Below, piece by piece: positions 24,486-32,872 of a stretch of 42,427 nt of DNA. Both the position numbers and the translations under genes were made by a program. The DNA comes from a virus. Each line of letters begins with the position of its first letter. The first letter of the stretch is position 1. The notes under the pieces were generated by a model. That model was not told where the DNA came from and did not search any database. It saw nothing but the letters and a program-made list of their open reading frames with translations. The stretch lies in IMG/VR virus record IMGVR_UViG_3300012936_000040, positions 1 to 42,427 of that record. One strand, given 5' to 3'.

Positions 24486-25206
24486 ACCTTTTTTGGGTGG
24501 CGGTAGTGTAGCCCTTGAGGTTACTAAACGTTATCCCAAACTAAACATTTGGGTAAATGATCTGTACGAACCTCTGACGAACTTCTGGAAAACTTTGCAG
24601 GACGATGGGTACAAAATGTACAAGCGTCTACAAGAACTGAAGTCTAGGTATCCAGATCAAGAATCTGCAAAAGGATTATTTTTAGAAGCAAAGGAATTAG
24701 TAAATGACGATACCGTATCCCATCTATATCGCGCTTGTGCTTTCTACATTATTAACAAGTGCTCTTTTTCTGGTCTCACTGAGTCCAGCTCCTTCTCCAA
24801 GCAAGCGTCTGATTCCAATTTCTCAATGCGTGGAATTGAGAAACTACCTGGATATACGCAACTAATTCAAAATTGGAAGATTACGAATGGTCGCTATCAA
24901 CAGCTTCTCACGGACGACAGGTCCATCTTCACATATCTCGATCCCCCCTACGAAATTGGATCCAACCTTTATGGTAAGCGTGGAAACATGCACAAGGGAT
25001 TCGACCATGATGGGTTTGCTACTATTTGTGACCGCTTTATCGGTCCTCAACTTATATCTTATAATTCGTCTCAACTTATTCGTGAGAGGTTCGAGGGGTG
25101 GACAGTAGCAGAATTTGCACACACTTACACCATGCGCTCCGTGGGGAGTTATAATACAGATCAAGCGTCACGTAAGGAACTAGTCCTTTTTAACTATGAA
25201 GTGTGA
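24367..25206 (+). CDS. dam: DNA adenine methyltransferase (Dam, D12 class)
   Basis: N6-adenine methyltransferase of 279 residues, close to T4 Dam (259) and E. coli Dam (278). The SAM-binding motif LRYPGGKSR is near residue 14, with FLGGGSVALEV following. The catalytic motif is DPPY (192-195). The likely start is ATG 24367; an earlier non-ATG start is possible. It usually targets GATC, but specificity cannot be read here. It is inserted in the clamp loader region between gp44 and gp62, which is an accessory location, and it overprints the 3' end of the upstream ORF. Confidence 0.9.
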   Translation: MSQTLKSLKTPLRYPGGKSRALANLFRFLPDLSQVTEYREPFLGGGSVALEVTKRYPKLNIWVNDLYEPLTNFWKTLQDDGYKMYKRLQELKSRYPDQESAKGLFLEAKELVNDDTVSHLYRACAFYIINKCSFSGLTESSSFSKQASDSNFSMRGIEKLPGYTQLIQNWKITNGRYQQLLTDDRSIFTYLDPPYEIGSNLYGKRGNMHKGFDHDGFATICDRFIGPQLISYNSSQLIRERFEGWTVAEFAHTYTMRSVGSYNTDQASRKELVLFNYEV

Positions 25207-25336
25207 AGTCACTCTATTCGTTGCAGGCAAAGTCTTCAAGGAAGAAGTCTATGCCCGCAACTACCAAGAAGCAAGAGAAGTCGCTCTCGCTCGTAACCCT
25301 AACGCTAAGGTAGTGGGGGTAAACGCTAAGTTCTAA
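25196..25336 (+). CDS. Small hypothetical protein (46 aa)
   Basis: A 46-residue ORF overlapping the end of dam by 11 bases. Its beta-alpha-beta pattern (KCEVTLFVAGKVFKEEVYA, NYQEAREVALARNPNAKVVGVN) is characteristic of a small cyanophage family I recognise by sequence shape. It ends with one base shared with the next ATG. Function unknown. Confidence 0.75.
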   Translation: MKCEVTLFVAGKVFKEEVYARNYQEAREVALARNPNAKVVGVNAKF

Positions 25337-25545
25337 TGTGGAGACTATGGTGCAAGGCACTCGGAGCAAAGGAGGGTCGTAATGACCGAGAGGCAAATTG
25401 TGTGGGCGGTATACGGACTGTTATACTTCTCGCTTATCTCGTTACTAATTGTTTTATTGTGGCGGGGGTAATTAGACACTGGAATAATAACCAAACATGG
25501 GAAAACAAAGAGACAATGCAATCTGGGATTTGCTCACAAGTATAA
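25336..25545 (+). CDS. Small single-span membrane protein (69 aa)
   Basis: A 69-residue protein. The N-terminal MWRLWCKALGAKEGRNDREAN precedes one hydrophobic segment (about residues 25-46, GIRTVILLAYLVTNCFIVAGVI) and a polar tail overlapping gp62 by 49 bases. This N-terminus resembles conserved small cyanophage membrane proteins. A second, nested hydrophobic ORF lies in another frame at 25382. Function unknown. Confidence 0.72.
   Translation: MWRLWCKALGAKEGRNDREANCVGGIRTVILLAYLVTNCFIVAGVIRHWNNNQTWENKETMQSGICSQV
25382..25471 (+). CDS. Nested membrane microprotein candidate (29 aa)
   Basis: A 29-residue ORF fully inside the 69-residue membrane protein gene, in another frame. A near-perfect Shine-Dalgarno aaaggaggg at 25369-25377 lies 4 bases before its ATG. 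The product MTERQIVWAVYGLLY continues into a hydrophobic run and ends LLWRG, so it is almost entirely a transmembrane segment. Too short to judge by composition; the ribosome site is the main support. Confidence 0.42.
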   Translation: MTERQIVWAVYGLLYFSLISLLIVLLWRG

Positions 25546-25895
25546 ACCAGACAAAGAAGAATCTTATTGATGTAGATCCTTCACTGGAGAAAAAATATAA
25601 TACTTGGCTCATTAATAAAGCATTGTCTGGTCATACAGATGCTATCTTGTTCGTCAATGAAATGAACAAGAACTGGCATCTGGACAAGAAGTTACAGTAT
25701 GACTTTTATATAAATACTTTACGACCAAGGTTTCGTAAGAATTACTTTGGGAAAAAAGAGTCGATTGATTACCTTGATGATGTAAAAGAATACTTTGGTT
25801 ACAGTTATACCAAAGCTCTTGAAACTATCAGGATTCTATCACTAGACGATTTAGAAACCATACGTAAATTATTAGATAAAGGTGGAATGAGATGA
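25497..25895 (+). CDS. gp62: Clamp loader small subunit
   Basis: Partner of gp44 in clamp loading. It has 132 residues (T4: 187; cyanophage versions are usually shorter). It contains NTWLINKALSGHTDAILFVNEMNKNWHLDKKLQYDFYINTLRP, the conserved core of the family, followed by RKNYFGKKESIDYLDDVKEYFGYS. It ends in an ATGA junction with regA, matching the T4 order 62-regA. Confidence 0.88.
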   Translation: MGKQRDNAIWDLLTSINQTKKNLIDVDPSLEKKYNTWLINKALSGHTDAILFVNEMNKNWHLDKKLQYDFYINTLRPRFRKNYFGKKESIDYLDDVKEYFGYSYTKALETIRILSLDDLETIRKLLDKGGMR

Positions 25896-26308
25896 GTGTT
25901 GAGACTGTCGTCCAGTGGAAGCAATCTGATATGATTGAAGTGGTTCTAAAAGAACCAGATGACTTCCTAAAAGTACGTGAAACTCTAACAAGAATTGGAG
26001 TTGCATCACGTAAAGAAAGAAAAATCTATCAGTCCTGTCATATTCTGCATAAGCAGGGCAAGTATTATATTGTACACTTCAAAGAACTGTTCGCCTTGGA
26101 CGGCAAGAGTGCAAACATTACAGAGAATGATGTTCAACGTAGGAACAGAATTGCACAGTTGTTGTGTGACTGGGGTCTACTAAACATTGTTGAACCAGAT
26201 AGTGTTGGTGAGTTAGCACCACTCAATCAGATCAAAGTTATTTCATTTAAAGAAAAAGGTGAGTGGACATTAGAATCCAAATACAATATTGGAAAGAAAA
26301 AAGTCTAG
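25892..26308 (+). CDS. regA: Translational repressor RegA
   Basis: Binds early mRNAs near start codons and represses their translation. It has 138 residues from the ATGA junction; the family's usual start would correspond to ATG 25931 (MIEVVLKEP), which gives 125 residues and fits T4 RegA (122). Conserved YQSCHILHKQGKYYIVHFKE and LLCDWGLLNIVEP are nearly identical to T4. A terminator follows, so this ends the 45-44-62-regA operon. Confidence 0.94.
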   Translation: MSVETVVQWKQSDMIEVVLKEPDDFLKVRETLTRIGVASRKERKIYQSCHILHKQGKYYIVHFKELFALDGKSANITENDVQRRNRIAQLLCDWGLLNIVEPDSVGELAPLNQIKVISFKEKGEWTLESKYNIGKKKV

Positions 26309-26325
26309 GAAACCGTAATGATAGA

Positions 26326-26351
26326 GGGGGTTCTCAACACCCCCTTTTTTT
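26326..26351 (+). terminator. Rho-independent terminator after regA
   Basis: The stem gggggt/accccc (26326-26331 and 26339-26344) has a 7-base loop and is followed by seven T. Confidence 0.92.
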
Positions 26352-26373
26352 ATGCTATCCTGTTAAATATTAG

Positions 26374-26394
26374 TGTGATGCCTAACGGGTCACA
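26374..26394. other. Inverted repeat in the hsp20 leader
   Basis: tgtga (26374-26378) and tcaca (26390-26394) are separated by 11 bases in the 117-base gap before hsp20. It could be an operator half-site pair or a short mRNA hairpin. A TTAAATA motif at 26362-26368 just upstream could be a promoter -10 element. Nothing else is evident in this gap except a strong SD (aggagg) before hsp20. Confidence 0.35.
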
Positions 26395-26425
26395 TTAAAC
26401 ATATGTCGCTTTTAGGAGGACAATC

Positions 26426-26833
26426 ATGGTAGACTTTAATATCTATTCGCCATTTTCTTTAGGATTCGATGAGACATTCAGTAGACTTGAAGCTCTTGCG
26501 GGAGCTGGAACAAACTATCCACCGTACAATGTTATTAACGGACGTGATGGTAGAACCACTTTGGAAATCGCTCTTGCTGGATTTTCAAGCGAAGATATCC
26601 GAGTGGAGACAGAACGAAATGTTCTGACTGTTTCTGCAAAGAAAGCACCTAGAGACAAAGACAGGGCATACGCTCACCAAGGTATCTCATACAGAACCTT
26701 TTCCAAGAACTGGCAGTTAGGATCTGATGTAGTAGTTGAGAACGTCAAATTCACTGACGGATTACTCATCGTTGATCTGAAGAAGGAACTGCCCGAGAAG
26801 GAAAAAAGGAAACTCTGGTTTGGTGAGGAATGA
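26426..26833 (+). CDS. hsp20: Small heat shock protein Hsp20 / alpha-crystallin
   Basis: A 135-residue IbpA-type chaperone, a well-known accessory gene in cyanomyoviruses, thought to hold unfolded proteins during infection. The alpha-crystallin domain spans about residues 38-130: GRTTLEIALAGFSSEDIRVETERNVLTVSAKK, then GISYRTFSKNWQLGSDVVVENVKFTDGLLIVDLKKELPE. A strong SD (aggagg) precedes it. Terminators on both sides mark it as its own transcription unit. Confidence 0.95.
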   Translation: MVDFNIYSPFSLGFDETFSRLEALAGAGTNYPPYNVINGRDGRTTLEIALAGFSSEDIRVETERNVLTVSAKKAPRDKDRAYAHQGISYRTFSKNWQLGSDVVVENVKFTDGLLIVDLKKELPEKEKRKLWFGEE

Positions 26834-26843
26834 TTCCCTTCCC

Positions 26844-26869
26844 GCGAGGCTTGCAAGCCTCGCTTTTTT
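26844..26869 (+). terminator. Rho-independent terminator after hsp20
   Basis: A perfect 20-base palindrome at 26844-26863 (8-bp stem gcgaggct/agcctcgc, loop tgca) is followed by six T. Confidence 0.93.
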
Positions 26870-26879
26870 AGTATATAAT
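26851..26879 (+). promoter_or_regulatory. Sigma-70-like promoter of the Sm-like/polymerase operon
   Basis: The -35 box ttgcaa (26851-26856) lies at the apex of the terminator hairpin. A 17-base spacer leads to a perfect consensus -10 tataat (26874-26879). The first gene starts 24 bases on with SD gaggaaag. It would drive the three Sm-like genes and gp43 onward. Confidence 0.7.
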
Positions 26880-26902
26880 AAAATGTGGATTGAGGAAAGA
26901 CC

Positions 26903-27277
26903 ATGAGCATCAAACTCTGTGTGCTCTCGGATGGGGTGAGAGTGATCGGTGACTTCTATGAAGTTACTAATACTTTTAAAAAAGTAGTTGGTTATGCAAT
27001 CATCCATCCTCAAATCATTTCCATGACTAGAACTGTTCCTTCGACCATTGGTAAACAAACCAATGAATCTCAGTTCAATGTTCAATTTTCACCTTGGAAT
27101 CCATTTGCAAAGAATCAGTTCTTTAAGTTGAACATGGATCGAGTTGTAAGTGTAAACGATCCGCGTGAGGACATTAAACAAATCTATCAGGAACAGTTCT
27201 ATGTGGAAAATTATCTTGATGAACTAATACCCGACGAACCTTTGGAGAGAATTATCTATGACGATTCAAGTCGTTAA
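26903..27277 (+). CDS. Sm-like protein 1 of the gp43 operon
   Basis: A 124-residue protein with Sm-type strands: KLCVLSDGVRVIGDFYEV, GYAIIHPQIISM, FSPWNPFAKNQFFKLNMDRVVSVNDP, then a helical stretch DIKQIYQEQF. It shares WNPF, a following strand and a terminal helix with its neighbour encoded at 27258. It is first in the operon that leads to DNA polymerase. The fold is inferred from pattern; the role is unknown, with RNA binding as one possibility. Confidence 0.75.
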   Translation: MSIKLCVLSDGVRVIGDFYEVTNTFKKVVGYAIIHPQIISMTRTVPSTIGKQTNESQFNVQFSPWNPFAKNQFFKLNMDRVVSVNDPREDIKQIYQEQFYVENYLDELIPDEPLERIIYDDSSR

Positions 27278-27620
27278 TATGAAATATACGGGGCAACTGA
27301 TTATTACTGATCTTGCTAACGTATGGGAAAGTGAGGAGGCAAAGGATGAAGGCAAACCCCCTGTATGTCTTTCGTTCGCTAAACCTTATGTACTTGAAAT
27401 CGACAGTCTGACTGACGATGGTTATAATCTACGCATGAGCAAGTGGAATCCTTTTACGGATGAAGCAGCGTTTCAAGTTGCGTTTGATCTAGTCACTACT
27501 ATTAGTGAACCCAAAGCAGCAATTGTTGAGGCATATACTAATCGTCTCACACAAGACGCAAACGATAACACACCAGACTCTCTAAAAGATGGACAAGAAA
27601 CTACTAAAGATTCAAAGTGA
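27258..27620 (+). CDS. Sm-like protein 2 of the gp43 operon
   Basis: A 120-residue paralogue of the preceding protein. Aligned parts are CLSFAKPYVLEID, MSKWNPFTDEAAFQVAFDLVTTISEP and AAIVEAYTNRL. ATG 27258 has the SD ggagag at a proper distance; ATG 27279 just after the upstream stop has none. The tail from residue 100 is polar and disordered. It overlaps both neighbours. Confidence 0.75.
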   Translation: MTIQVVNMKYTGQLIITDLANVWESEEAKDEGKPPVCLSFAKPYVLEIDSLTDDGYNLRMSKWNPFTDEAAFQVAFDLVTTISEPKAAIVEAYTNRLTQDANDNTPDSLKDGQETTKDSK

Positions 27621-27822
27621 ACCTTGGATTGTTGCCGAGGTAGAGGCGGTTGAAGATGCTGTCCTGGGAGAACCAGACTGCATTCTCATCAACCCCAAGA
27701 CGGTTGACGGAGAGAAGTGGCCTAAGTTTTCTGACGATACTGAGGTTGCGCTCCGTTCATCTGATATAATTGTAATGGTTAACGCTTCCGAAGAAGTTTC
27801 TAAAGAGTATTTGTCTGAATGA
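27589..27822 (+). CDS. Sm-like protein 3 of the gp43 operon
   Basis: A 77-residue acidic protein with the same segment order in compact form: PWIVAEVEAVEDAV, DCILINPKTVDG, KWPKFSDDTEVALRSSDIIVMVNASEEVSKEYL. It is the shortest of the set and lacks the long tail. It ends in an ATGA junction with gp43, so its translation is coupled to the polymerase. Confidence 0.7.
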   Translation: MDKKLLKIQSEPWIVAEVEAVEDAVLGEPDCILINPKTVDGEKWPKFSDDTEVALRSSDIIVMVNASEEVSKEYLSE

Positions 27823-30311
27823 AGTTTTACACAAACGTTGAGCAAGCAGGAAACAACCTGCTAGTTCGTGGATATGAAGGTGGGCAGGCTTTCAGTGAAA
27901 AGGTTAAGTTTAACCCTACACTGTACCTGCCCACTTCTAATTTCTCTAAGTGGAGGACACTGGAGGGGCAGTGTGTGGAACCTATGAAACAAGGAACCAT
28001 CTCTGATGCAAAGGAGACCATCCAACGATACCGTGATGTAACCAACATGGAAGTGTATGGTAACACACGGTATTTGTATCAGTATATTGCTGAGGAATAT
28101 CCAGCGGATCAAGTTCAGTTTGATCCTAAACAGATCCGTGTGTTCAACGTTGATATTGAGACTGCTGCAGAGAATGGTTTCCCAGACATCGAGACTGCGG
28201 ACCAGGAGATTCTTGCTATCTCATTGAAAGATTCTCATACTGGTCGCATCATTGTGTTTGGTGCTCGTCCTTTTGATAATAAAGATCCTCAAGTTGATTA
28301 CTTGCACTTCAGAACTGAGAACGGAATGCTCCAAGCGTTCCTAGAGTATTGGATTGAAAACTACCCTGACGTTATTACTGGTTGGAATGTACAGCTTTTT
28401 GATATTCCCTATATTGCTGGGCGTATTGATCGGGTACTTGGTGATAGGTATACTCGTTTTCTTAGCCCGTGGCGTCTTATTTCTAGACGTGAGATTTACA
28501 TCAAAGGACGGAAGCAGATTGCCTATGATCTTCCAGGGATTGCTACTCTGGATTATCTTGAGTTATACAGAAAGTTTACGTACTCTAATCAAGAATCTTA
28601 CAAACTTGACTACATCTGTTCTGTCGAACTCGGAGAGAAAAAACTAGATCACTCTGAGTACGATACATTCAAAGAGTTCTATCAGAATGACTGGCAGAAG
28701 TTTATTGAGTACAACATCCACGACGTTCGTCTGGTTGATAAACTTGATAATAAGATGAAGTTACTTGATCTTGCATTCACTATGGCTTATGATGCTAAGG
28801 TGAATTATGAAGATGTGTTTTCACAAGTTCGCATGTGGGATAACTATATCTACGTGGAACTTCTTAAGAGAAAGATTGCGATCCCTCCTAAGAAAGAAAG
28901 CGCAACCAAGACCGAGAAGTATGCAGGTGCATATGTCAAGGAACCGATTCCAGGAATGTATGATTGGGTGGTCTCTTTTGACCTTAATAGCCTATATCCT
29001 CATCTTATTATGCAGTACAACATCTCTCCCGAGACGCTCCAGGACGCTAGACATCCAGCGGCAACAGTTGATAAGATACTTGATAAACAGGTAGATATCG
29101 ATGGTCAGTTTGCTGTATGTGCTAACGGTGCTCAGTACCGTAAAGACATGCATGGATTTCTGCCTCAGATGATGCAGAAAATGTACGACGAGCGTGTTGT
29201 CTTTAAGAAAAAGATGATCGCAGCTAAAAAAGAATATGAAAAAAATCCGTCCGTTGAACTTACCAACGAAATATCCAGATGTAACAACATCCAGATGGCT
29301 AAGAAGATTAGTCTTAATAGTGCTTATGGCGCTATCGGTAACGAGCATTTTCGTTATTACAAACTCGCTAACGCAGAAGCAATCACCCTGTCTGGACAAG
29401 TCTCAATCCGCTGGATTGAGAACAAGATGAATTCTTATCTAAATAAACTACTCTCTACAGACAAGGAGGATTACGTCATTGCATCAGACACTGACTCAAT
29501 CTATCTTAATCTCGGACCTCTTGTTAATAAATTTCTTGGTCATAAGTCTGGCGACAAAGCAGCAGTTGTTGGGTTACTTGATAAGATCTGCCAGGAGAAA
29601 CTGGAACCTTTTATCGAACGTTCATACGAAGAACTGGCGCATTACGTTTCGGCGTATGACCAGAAAATGCAGATGAAACGTGAGAACATCGCTGATCGTG
29701 GTATCTGGACTGCGAAGAAGCGATACATTCTTAATGTATGGGATAGTGAAGGTGTCCGTTACAAGGAACCTAAACTGAAGATCATGGGACTGGAGACCGC
29801 CAGGTCTTCTACACCTGCATACTTCAGAACAAAGCTCTATGATGCTTTCAAGATGATCGTTACTAAGACTAACGATGATCTTATTAAATACGTGGAAGAG
29901 ACAAAAAGAGAAGCATGTTCACAAGACTATTCTCAGATCTCTTTTCCTCGTGGTGTAAATGGGTTGGATAAGTATCGCAGTAAATCTAACATCTATGAGA
30001 AGGGAACACCTATTCATGTTAGGGGTGCGCTATTGTACAACCATTATGTTCGACAAAACAAAGTCGATAACAAATACCAAATAATTCAGGAAGGCGAGAA
30101 GATCAAGTTTGTCTATCTAAAAATGCCTAACCCTATCATGGAAAACTGTATCTCATATTTCACTGAGATCCCAAAGGAGTTTGGGTTGGACAAATACATT
30201 GATTACAGTCTGCAGTTCGACAAGTCGTTCTTGAAACCTCTTGAGAATGTGCTAGAATGTATTGGTTGGACAAGCAAGAAGACCGTCACCCTTGGGAGAT
30301 TCTTTGGATGA
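27819..30311 (+). CDS. gp43: DNA polymerase (family B)
   Basis: Replicative polymerase with 3'-5' exonuclease, 830 residues (T4: 898). Exo I is FNVDIETA (Asp112, Glu114), Exo II is ITGWNVQLFDIPYI near 187, and Exo III is YNIHDVRLVDK near 303. Motif A is DLNSLYPHLI near 388, motif B is KISLNSAYGAIGN near 498, and motif C is SDTDS with Asp557 and Asp559. The C-terminal TLGRFFG resembles the clamp-binding peptide. All catalytic residues are present and it is a single uninterrupted gene. Confidence 0.97.
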   Translation: MKFYTNVEQAGNNLLVRGYEGGQAFSEKVKFNPTLYLPTSNFSKWRTLEGQCVEPMKQGTISDAKETIQRYRDVTNMEVYGNTRYLYQYIAEEYPADQVQFDPKQIRVFNVDIETAAENGFPDIETADQEILAISLKDSHTGRIIVFGARPFDNKDPQVDYLHFRTENGMLQAFLEYWIENYPDVITGWNVQLFDIPYIAGRIDRVLGDRYTRFLSPWRLISRREIYIKGRKQIAYDLPGIATLDYLELYRKFTYSNQESYKLDYICSVELGEKKLDHSEYDTFKEFYQNDWQKFIEYNIHDVRLVDKLDNKMKLLDLAFTMAYDAKVNYEDVFSQVRMWDNYIYVELLKRKIAIPPKKESATKTEKYAGAYVKEPIPGMYDWVVSFDLNSLYPHLIMQYNISPETLQDARHPAATVDKILDKQVDIDGQFAVCANGAQYRKDMHGFLPQMMQKMYDERVVFKKKMIAAKKEYEKNPSVELTNEISRCNNIQMAKKISLNSAYGAIGNEHFRYYKLANAEAITLSGQVSIRWIENKMNSYLNKLLSTDKEDYVIASDTDSIYLNLGPLVNKFLGHKSGDKAAVVGLLDKICQEKLEPFIERSYEELAHYVSAYDQKMQMKRENIADRGIWTAKKRYILNVWDSEGVRYKEPKLKIMGLETARSSTPAYFRTKLYDAFKMIVTKTNDDLIKYVEETKREACSQDYSQISFPRGVNGLDKYRSKSNIYEKGTPIHVRGALLYNHYVRQNKVDNKYQIIQEGEKIKFVYLKMPNPIMENCISYFTEIPKEFGLDKYIDYSLQFDKSFLKPLENVLECIGWTSKKTVTLGRFFG

Positions 30312-30484
30312 GTAAAAAGGTTTTTGTTGTTACATGGACCAACTCTGTCGTAGGACAAGTAGGTTCAGAAGACATCAAATGTTTTGAGAACTACAACACT
30401 GCTCTTGGTTTTGCTAAACTAATGAAGCAGTCTTATACTTATGTAAACTTATTTGAGGACGAAGCAACACAATGGGATTCTTAG
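30308..30484 (+). CDS. Small hypothetical protein between gp43 and uvsX (58 aa)
   Basis: A 58-residue protein between ATGA and 13-base overlaps. [45 protein letters not shown] shows a beta-beta-alpha-beta pattern. The upstream in-frame start at 30257 would lie inside gp43 and is not used. Function unknown. Confidence 0.72.
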   Translation: MSKKVFVVTWTNSVVGQVGSEDIKCFENYNTALGFAKLMKQSYTYVNLFEDEATQWDS

Positions 30485-31488
30485 ATACCGTAATTAAAGA
30501 CAGTGGAAACGAATTTGCTGCAAGAGTTAGTGAAGGGGTCGCTGCTGGGGACATCACAAGTTATATTGATACTGGTTCTTATATTTTCAATGCCCTGGTT
30601 AGTGGTTCGATTTATGGAGGTCTTCCTTCCAACAAAGTTACAGCTCTCGCTGGTGAATCAAGCACGGGAAAGACTTTTTTTGCTCTTTCTGTCGTTCGTA
30701 ATTTCCTCGATCTTAATCCTACAGGTGGAGTCATTTACTTTGAGTCTGAGTCAGCGATTTCTAAATCAATGATTGAAGAACGAGGCATTGATTCTAATCG
30801 TATGATCATGATGCCTGTAGCTACTATTGAAGAGTTCCGTACACAGGCGTGTCGTATCCTAGATAAGTATCTGAAAGAACCTAAGGAGGAACGTGTGCCT
30901 ATGCTGTTCGTCTTGGACAGTCTTGGTATGCTCTCCACCACCAAAGAGATGGAGGACGTTGCTAACGATAAGCAGGTACGAGACATGACTAAGAGTCAGT
31001 TGATCAAAGGTGCCTTCCGTGTGCTAACATTGAAACTCGGTCAAGCAAACGTACCTATGCTGGTTACTAACCATACATATGATGTGATCGGTTCCTATGT
31101 TCCTACCAAGGAAATGGGCGGCGGTACAGGTCTGAAGTATGCTGCTTCTACTATCATCTATCTTACCAAGAGTAAAGAACGTGATAGTAAAAAGGATGTT
31201 ATTGGTAACATTATCAAATGCGAGGCGAAAAAGTCTCGTCTAACAATCGAAGGGAGTAAAGTTGCAACACGTCTATTTTTTGACGAGCGAGGTCTTGACC
31301 AATACTACGGCTTATTGGAACTGGGTATCGAGCACGGAATCTTCGGGAAGAACGGCAATAGGGTTCTTATTGGGGAATCTTCCGTTTATCCTTCTGCTGT
31401 ACTTGCTGATCCCGAAAAATACTTTACCCCCGAAGTCATGATGAAACTAGATAAGGCAGCAGAAAAGGAGTTCGCTTATGGCAACTGA
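30472..31488 (+). CDS. uvsX: RecA-like recombinase UvsX
   Basis: Strand-exchange recombinase, 338 residues (T4: 391, so about 50 shorter). Walker A is GESSTGKT with Lys67, and Walker B is [12 protein letters not shown] near 145. L2-like segment [18 protein letters not shown] lies near 215. Its helper UvsY is encoded at 11559. It overlaps the small gene before it and the helicase gene after it, so the replication-recombination genes form one coupled operon. Confidence 0.93.
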   Translation: MGFLDTVIKDSGNEFAARVSEGVAAGDITSYIDTGSYIFNALVSGSIYGGLPSNKVTALAGESSTGKTFFALSVVRNFLDLNPTGGVIYFESESAISKSMIEERGIDSNRMIMMPVATIEEFRTQACRILDKYLKEPKEERVPMLFVLDSLGMLSTTKEMEDVANDKQVRDMTKSQLIKGAFRVLTLKLGQANVPMLVTNHTYDVIGSYVPTKEMGGGTGLKYAASTIIYLTKSKERDSKKDVIGNIIKCEAKKSRLTIEGSKVATRLFFDERGLDQYYGLLELGIEHGIFGKNGNRVLIGESSVYPSAVLADPEKYFTPEVMMKLDKAAEKEFAYGN

Positions 31489-32872
31489 GAGGATCGAAGA
31501 AACTATTGTTCGTAACCTCTTATGCAACGAAGACTACTACAGAAAAGTAATCCCTCATCTTGATATAGATTACTTTGAACAAGTAGTAGATAGAACTATC
31601 TTTGAAGAGATTAAGGACTTCTCTGGTAAGTATGAACAGTTGCCTACGAAAGAGGTTCTTAGAATTAGTTTAGGACAAAGAAGTGATGTTACTGATGATA
31701 CGTACAAGAGCTCTCTTGACCAGATTTCTTCGTATACTGAGGAATGGGTTGACTTTGACTGGCTCATTGATGCGACGGAGAAATGGTGTCAAGAACGCGC
31801 CATCTACAACGCACTCATGGAGTCGATCAAAATCGCAGATGGAAGCGATTCAAAGATATCAAAGGATGCGATCCCCTCAATACTACAGAACGCTCTTAGC
31901 GTATCGTTTGATGAACACATAGGACATGACTACATAGAATCTGCCGATGCCCGCTACGAGTTTTACCACAGAGATGAAGAAAAAATCCCGTTTGATCTTG
32001 AAAAGTTCAACTACATTACAAAAGGTGGTCTGCCTAACAAGACTCTCAATGTCGCACTTGCTGGCACAGGCGTCGGCAAGTCTCTATTCATGTGCCACAT
32101 GGCTAGTGCCGCACTCCTGCAGGGGCGCAACGTACTCTACGTTACACTTGAGATGGCAGAGGAGAAGATTGCTGAACGAATTGACGCAAACTGTCTCAAC
32201 ATCAATATCAAAGATCTAACTGATGTTCCACAGGTAATGTTCAGATCTAAGATTGCTGATCTCCAACGTAAGACTACAGGCAAACTTATCATCAAAGAAT
32301 ATCCTACAGCATCTGCACATGCTGGACACTTCCGTTCTTTGTTGAATGATCTGACCTTGAAAAAATCATTCAAACCTGATATAATTTTTATTGATTACCT
32401 TAACATCTGCGCCAGTGTTCGATACAAGGGTGCTATTGTGAATTCCTACACATACGTTAAGGCAATTGCTGAAGAACTCAGAGGTCTTGCCTGTGAGTTT
32501 GATGTACCCATTGTCTCCGCAACGCAAACTACAAGGTCTGGTTATGGTAACAGTGAGGTTGAACTAACAGATACGTCTGAGAGTTTCGGTCTTCCTGCTA
32601 CTGCAGACCTTATGTTTGCGCTAATCTCTACTGAAGAGTTGGAAGGTGAGGGTAAGTTGTTGGTCAAGCAACTCAAAAATCGATATAATGATCTAACTTC
32701 TAACAGAAAATTTGTGGTTGGTATTGATCGTTCTAAGATGAAACTCTTTGACGTTGACGATTCTCAGAACACACTGATTACAGAAGTTGCTGAAGAAGAA
32801 GTCGCAGACTCTTTCGATTCTCTCAAAAAGAATCAAGCACGACTTTCCAAATTTGCTGAATGGAACTACTAG
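31478..32872 (+). CDS. gp41: Replicative DNA helicase (DnaB-like)
   Basis: Hexameric 5'-3' helicase of the primosome, 464 residues (T4: 475). The N-terminal domain occupies about residues 1-130. Walker A GTGVGKS (196-202) and Walker [11 protein letters not shown] near 300 form the RecA-like core. [23 protein letters not shown] is the conserved DnaB-type motif 4 region. The partner primase gp61 is encoded at 40677, separated by an accessory and late-gene island. Confidence 0.95.
   Translation: MATERIEETIVRNLLCNEDYYRKVIPHLDIDYFEQVVDRTIFEEIKDFSGKYEQLPTKEVLRISLGQRSDVTDDTYKSSLDQISSYTEEWVDFDWLIDATEKWCQERAIYNALMESIKIADGSDSKISKDAIPSILQNALSVSFDEHIGHDYIESADARYEFYHRDEEKIPFDLEKFNYITKGGLPNKTLNVALAGTGVGKSLFMCHMASAALLQGRNVLYVTLEMAEEKIAERIDANCLNINIKDLTDVPQVMFRSKIADLQRKTTGKLIIKEYPTASAHAGHFRSLLNDLTLKKSFKPDIIFIDYLNICASVRYKGAIVNSYTYVKAIAEELRGLACEFDVPIVSATQTTRSGYGNSEVELTDTSESFGLPATADLMFALISTEELEGEGKLLVKQLKNRYNDLTSNRKFVVGIDRSKMKLFDVDDSQNTLITEVAEEEVADSFDSLKKNQARLSKFAEWNY

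Noticed and set aside
25709-25716. Exact TATAAATA inside gp62
   Set aside because: Lies in the middle of a conserved early gene with no late gene start nearby; could fire but position gives no support.
26352-26425. RNA thermometer for hsp20
   Set aside because: No convincing base pairing that covers the aggagg ribosome site could be found by eye.
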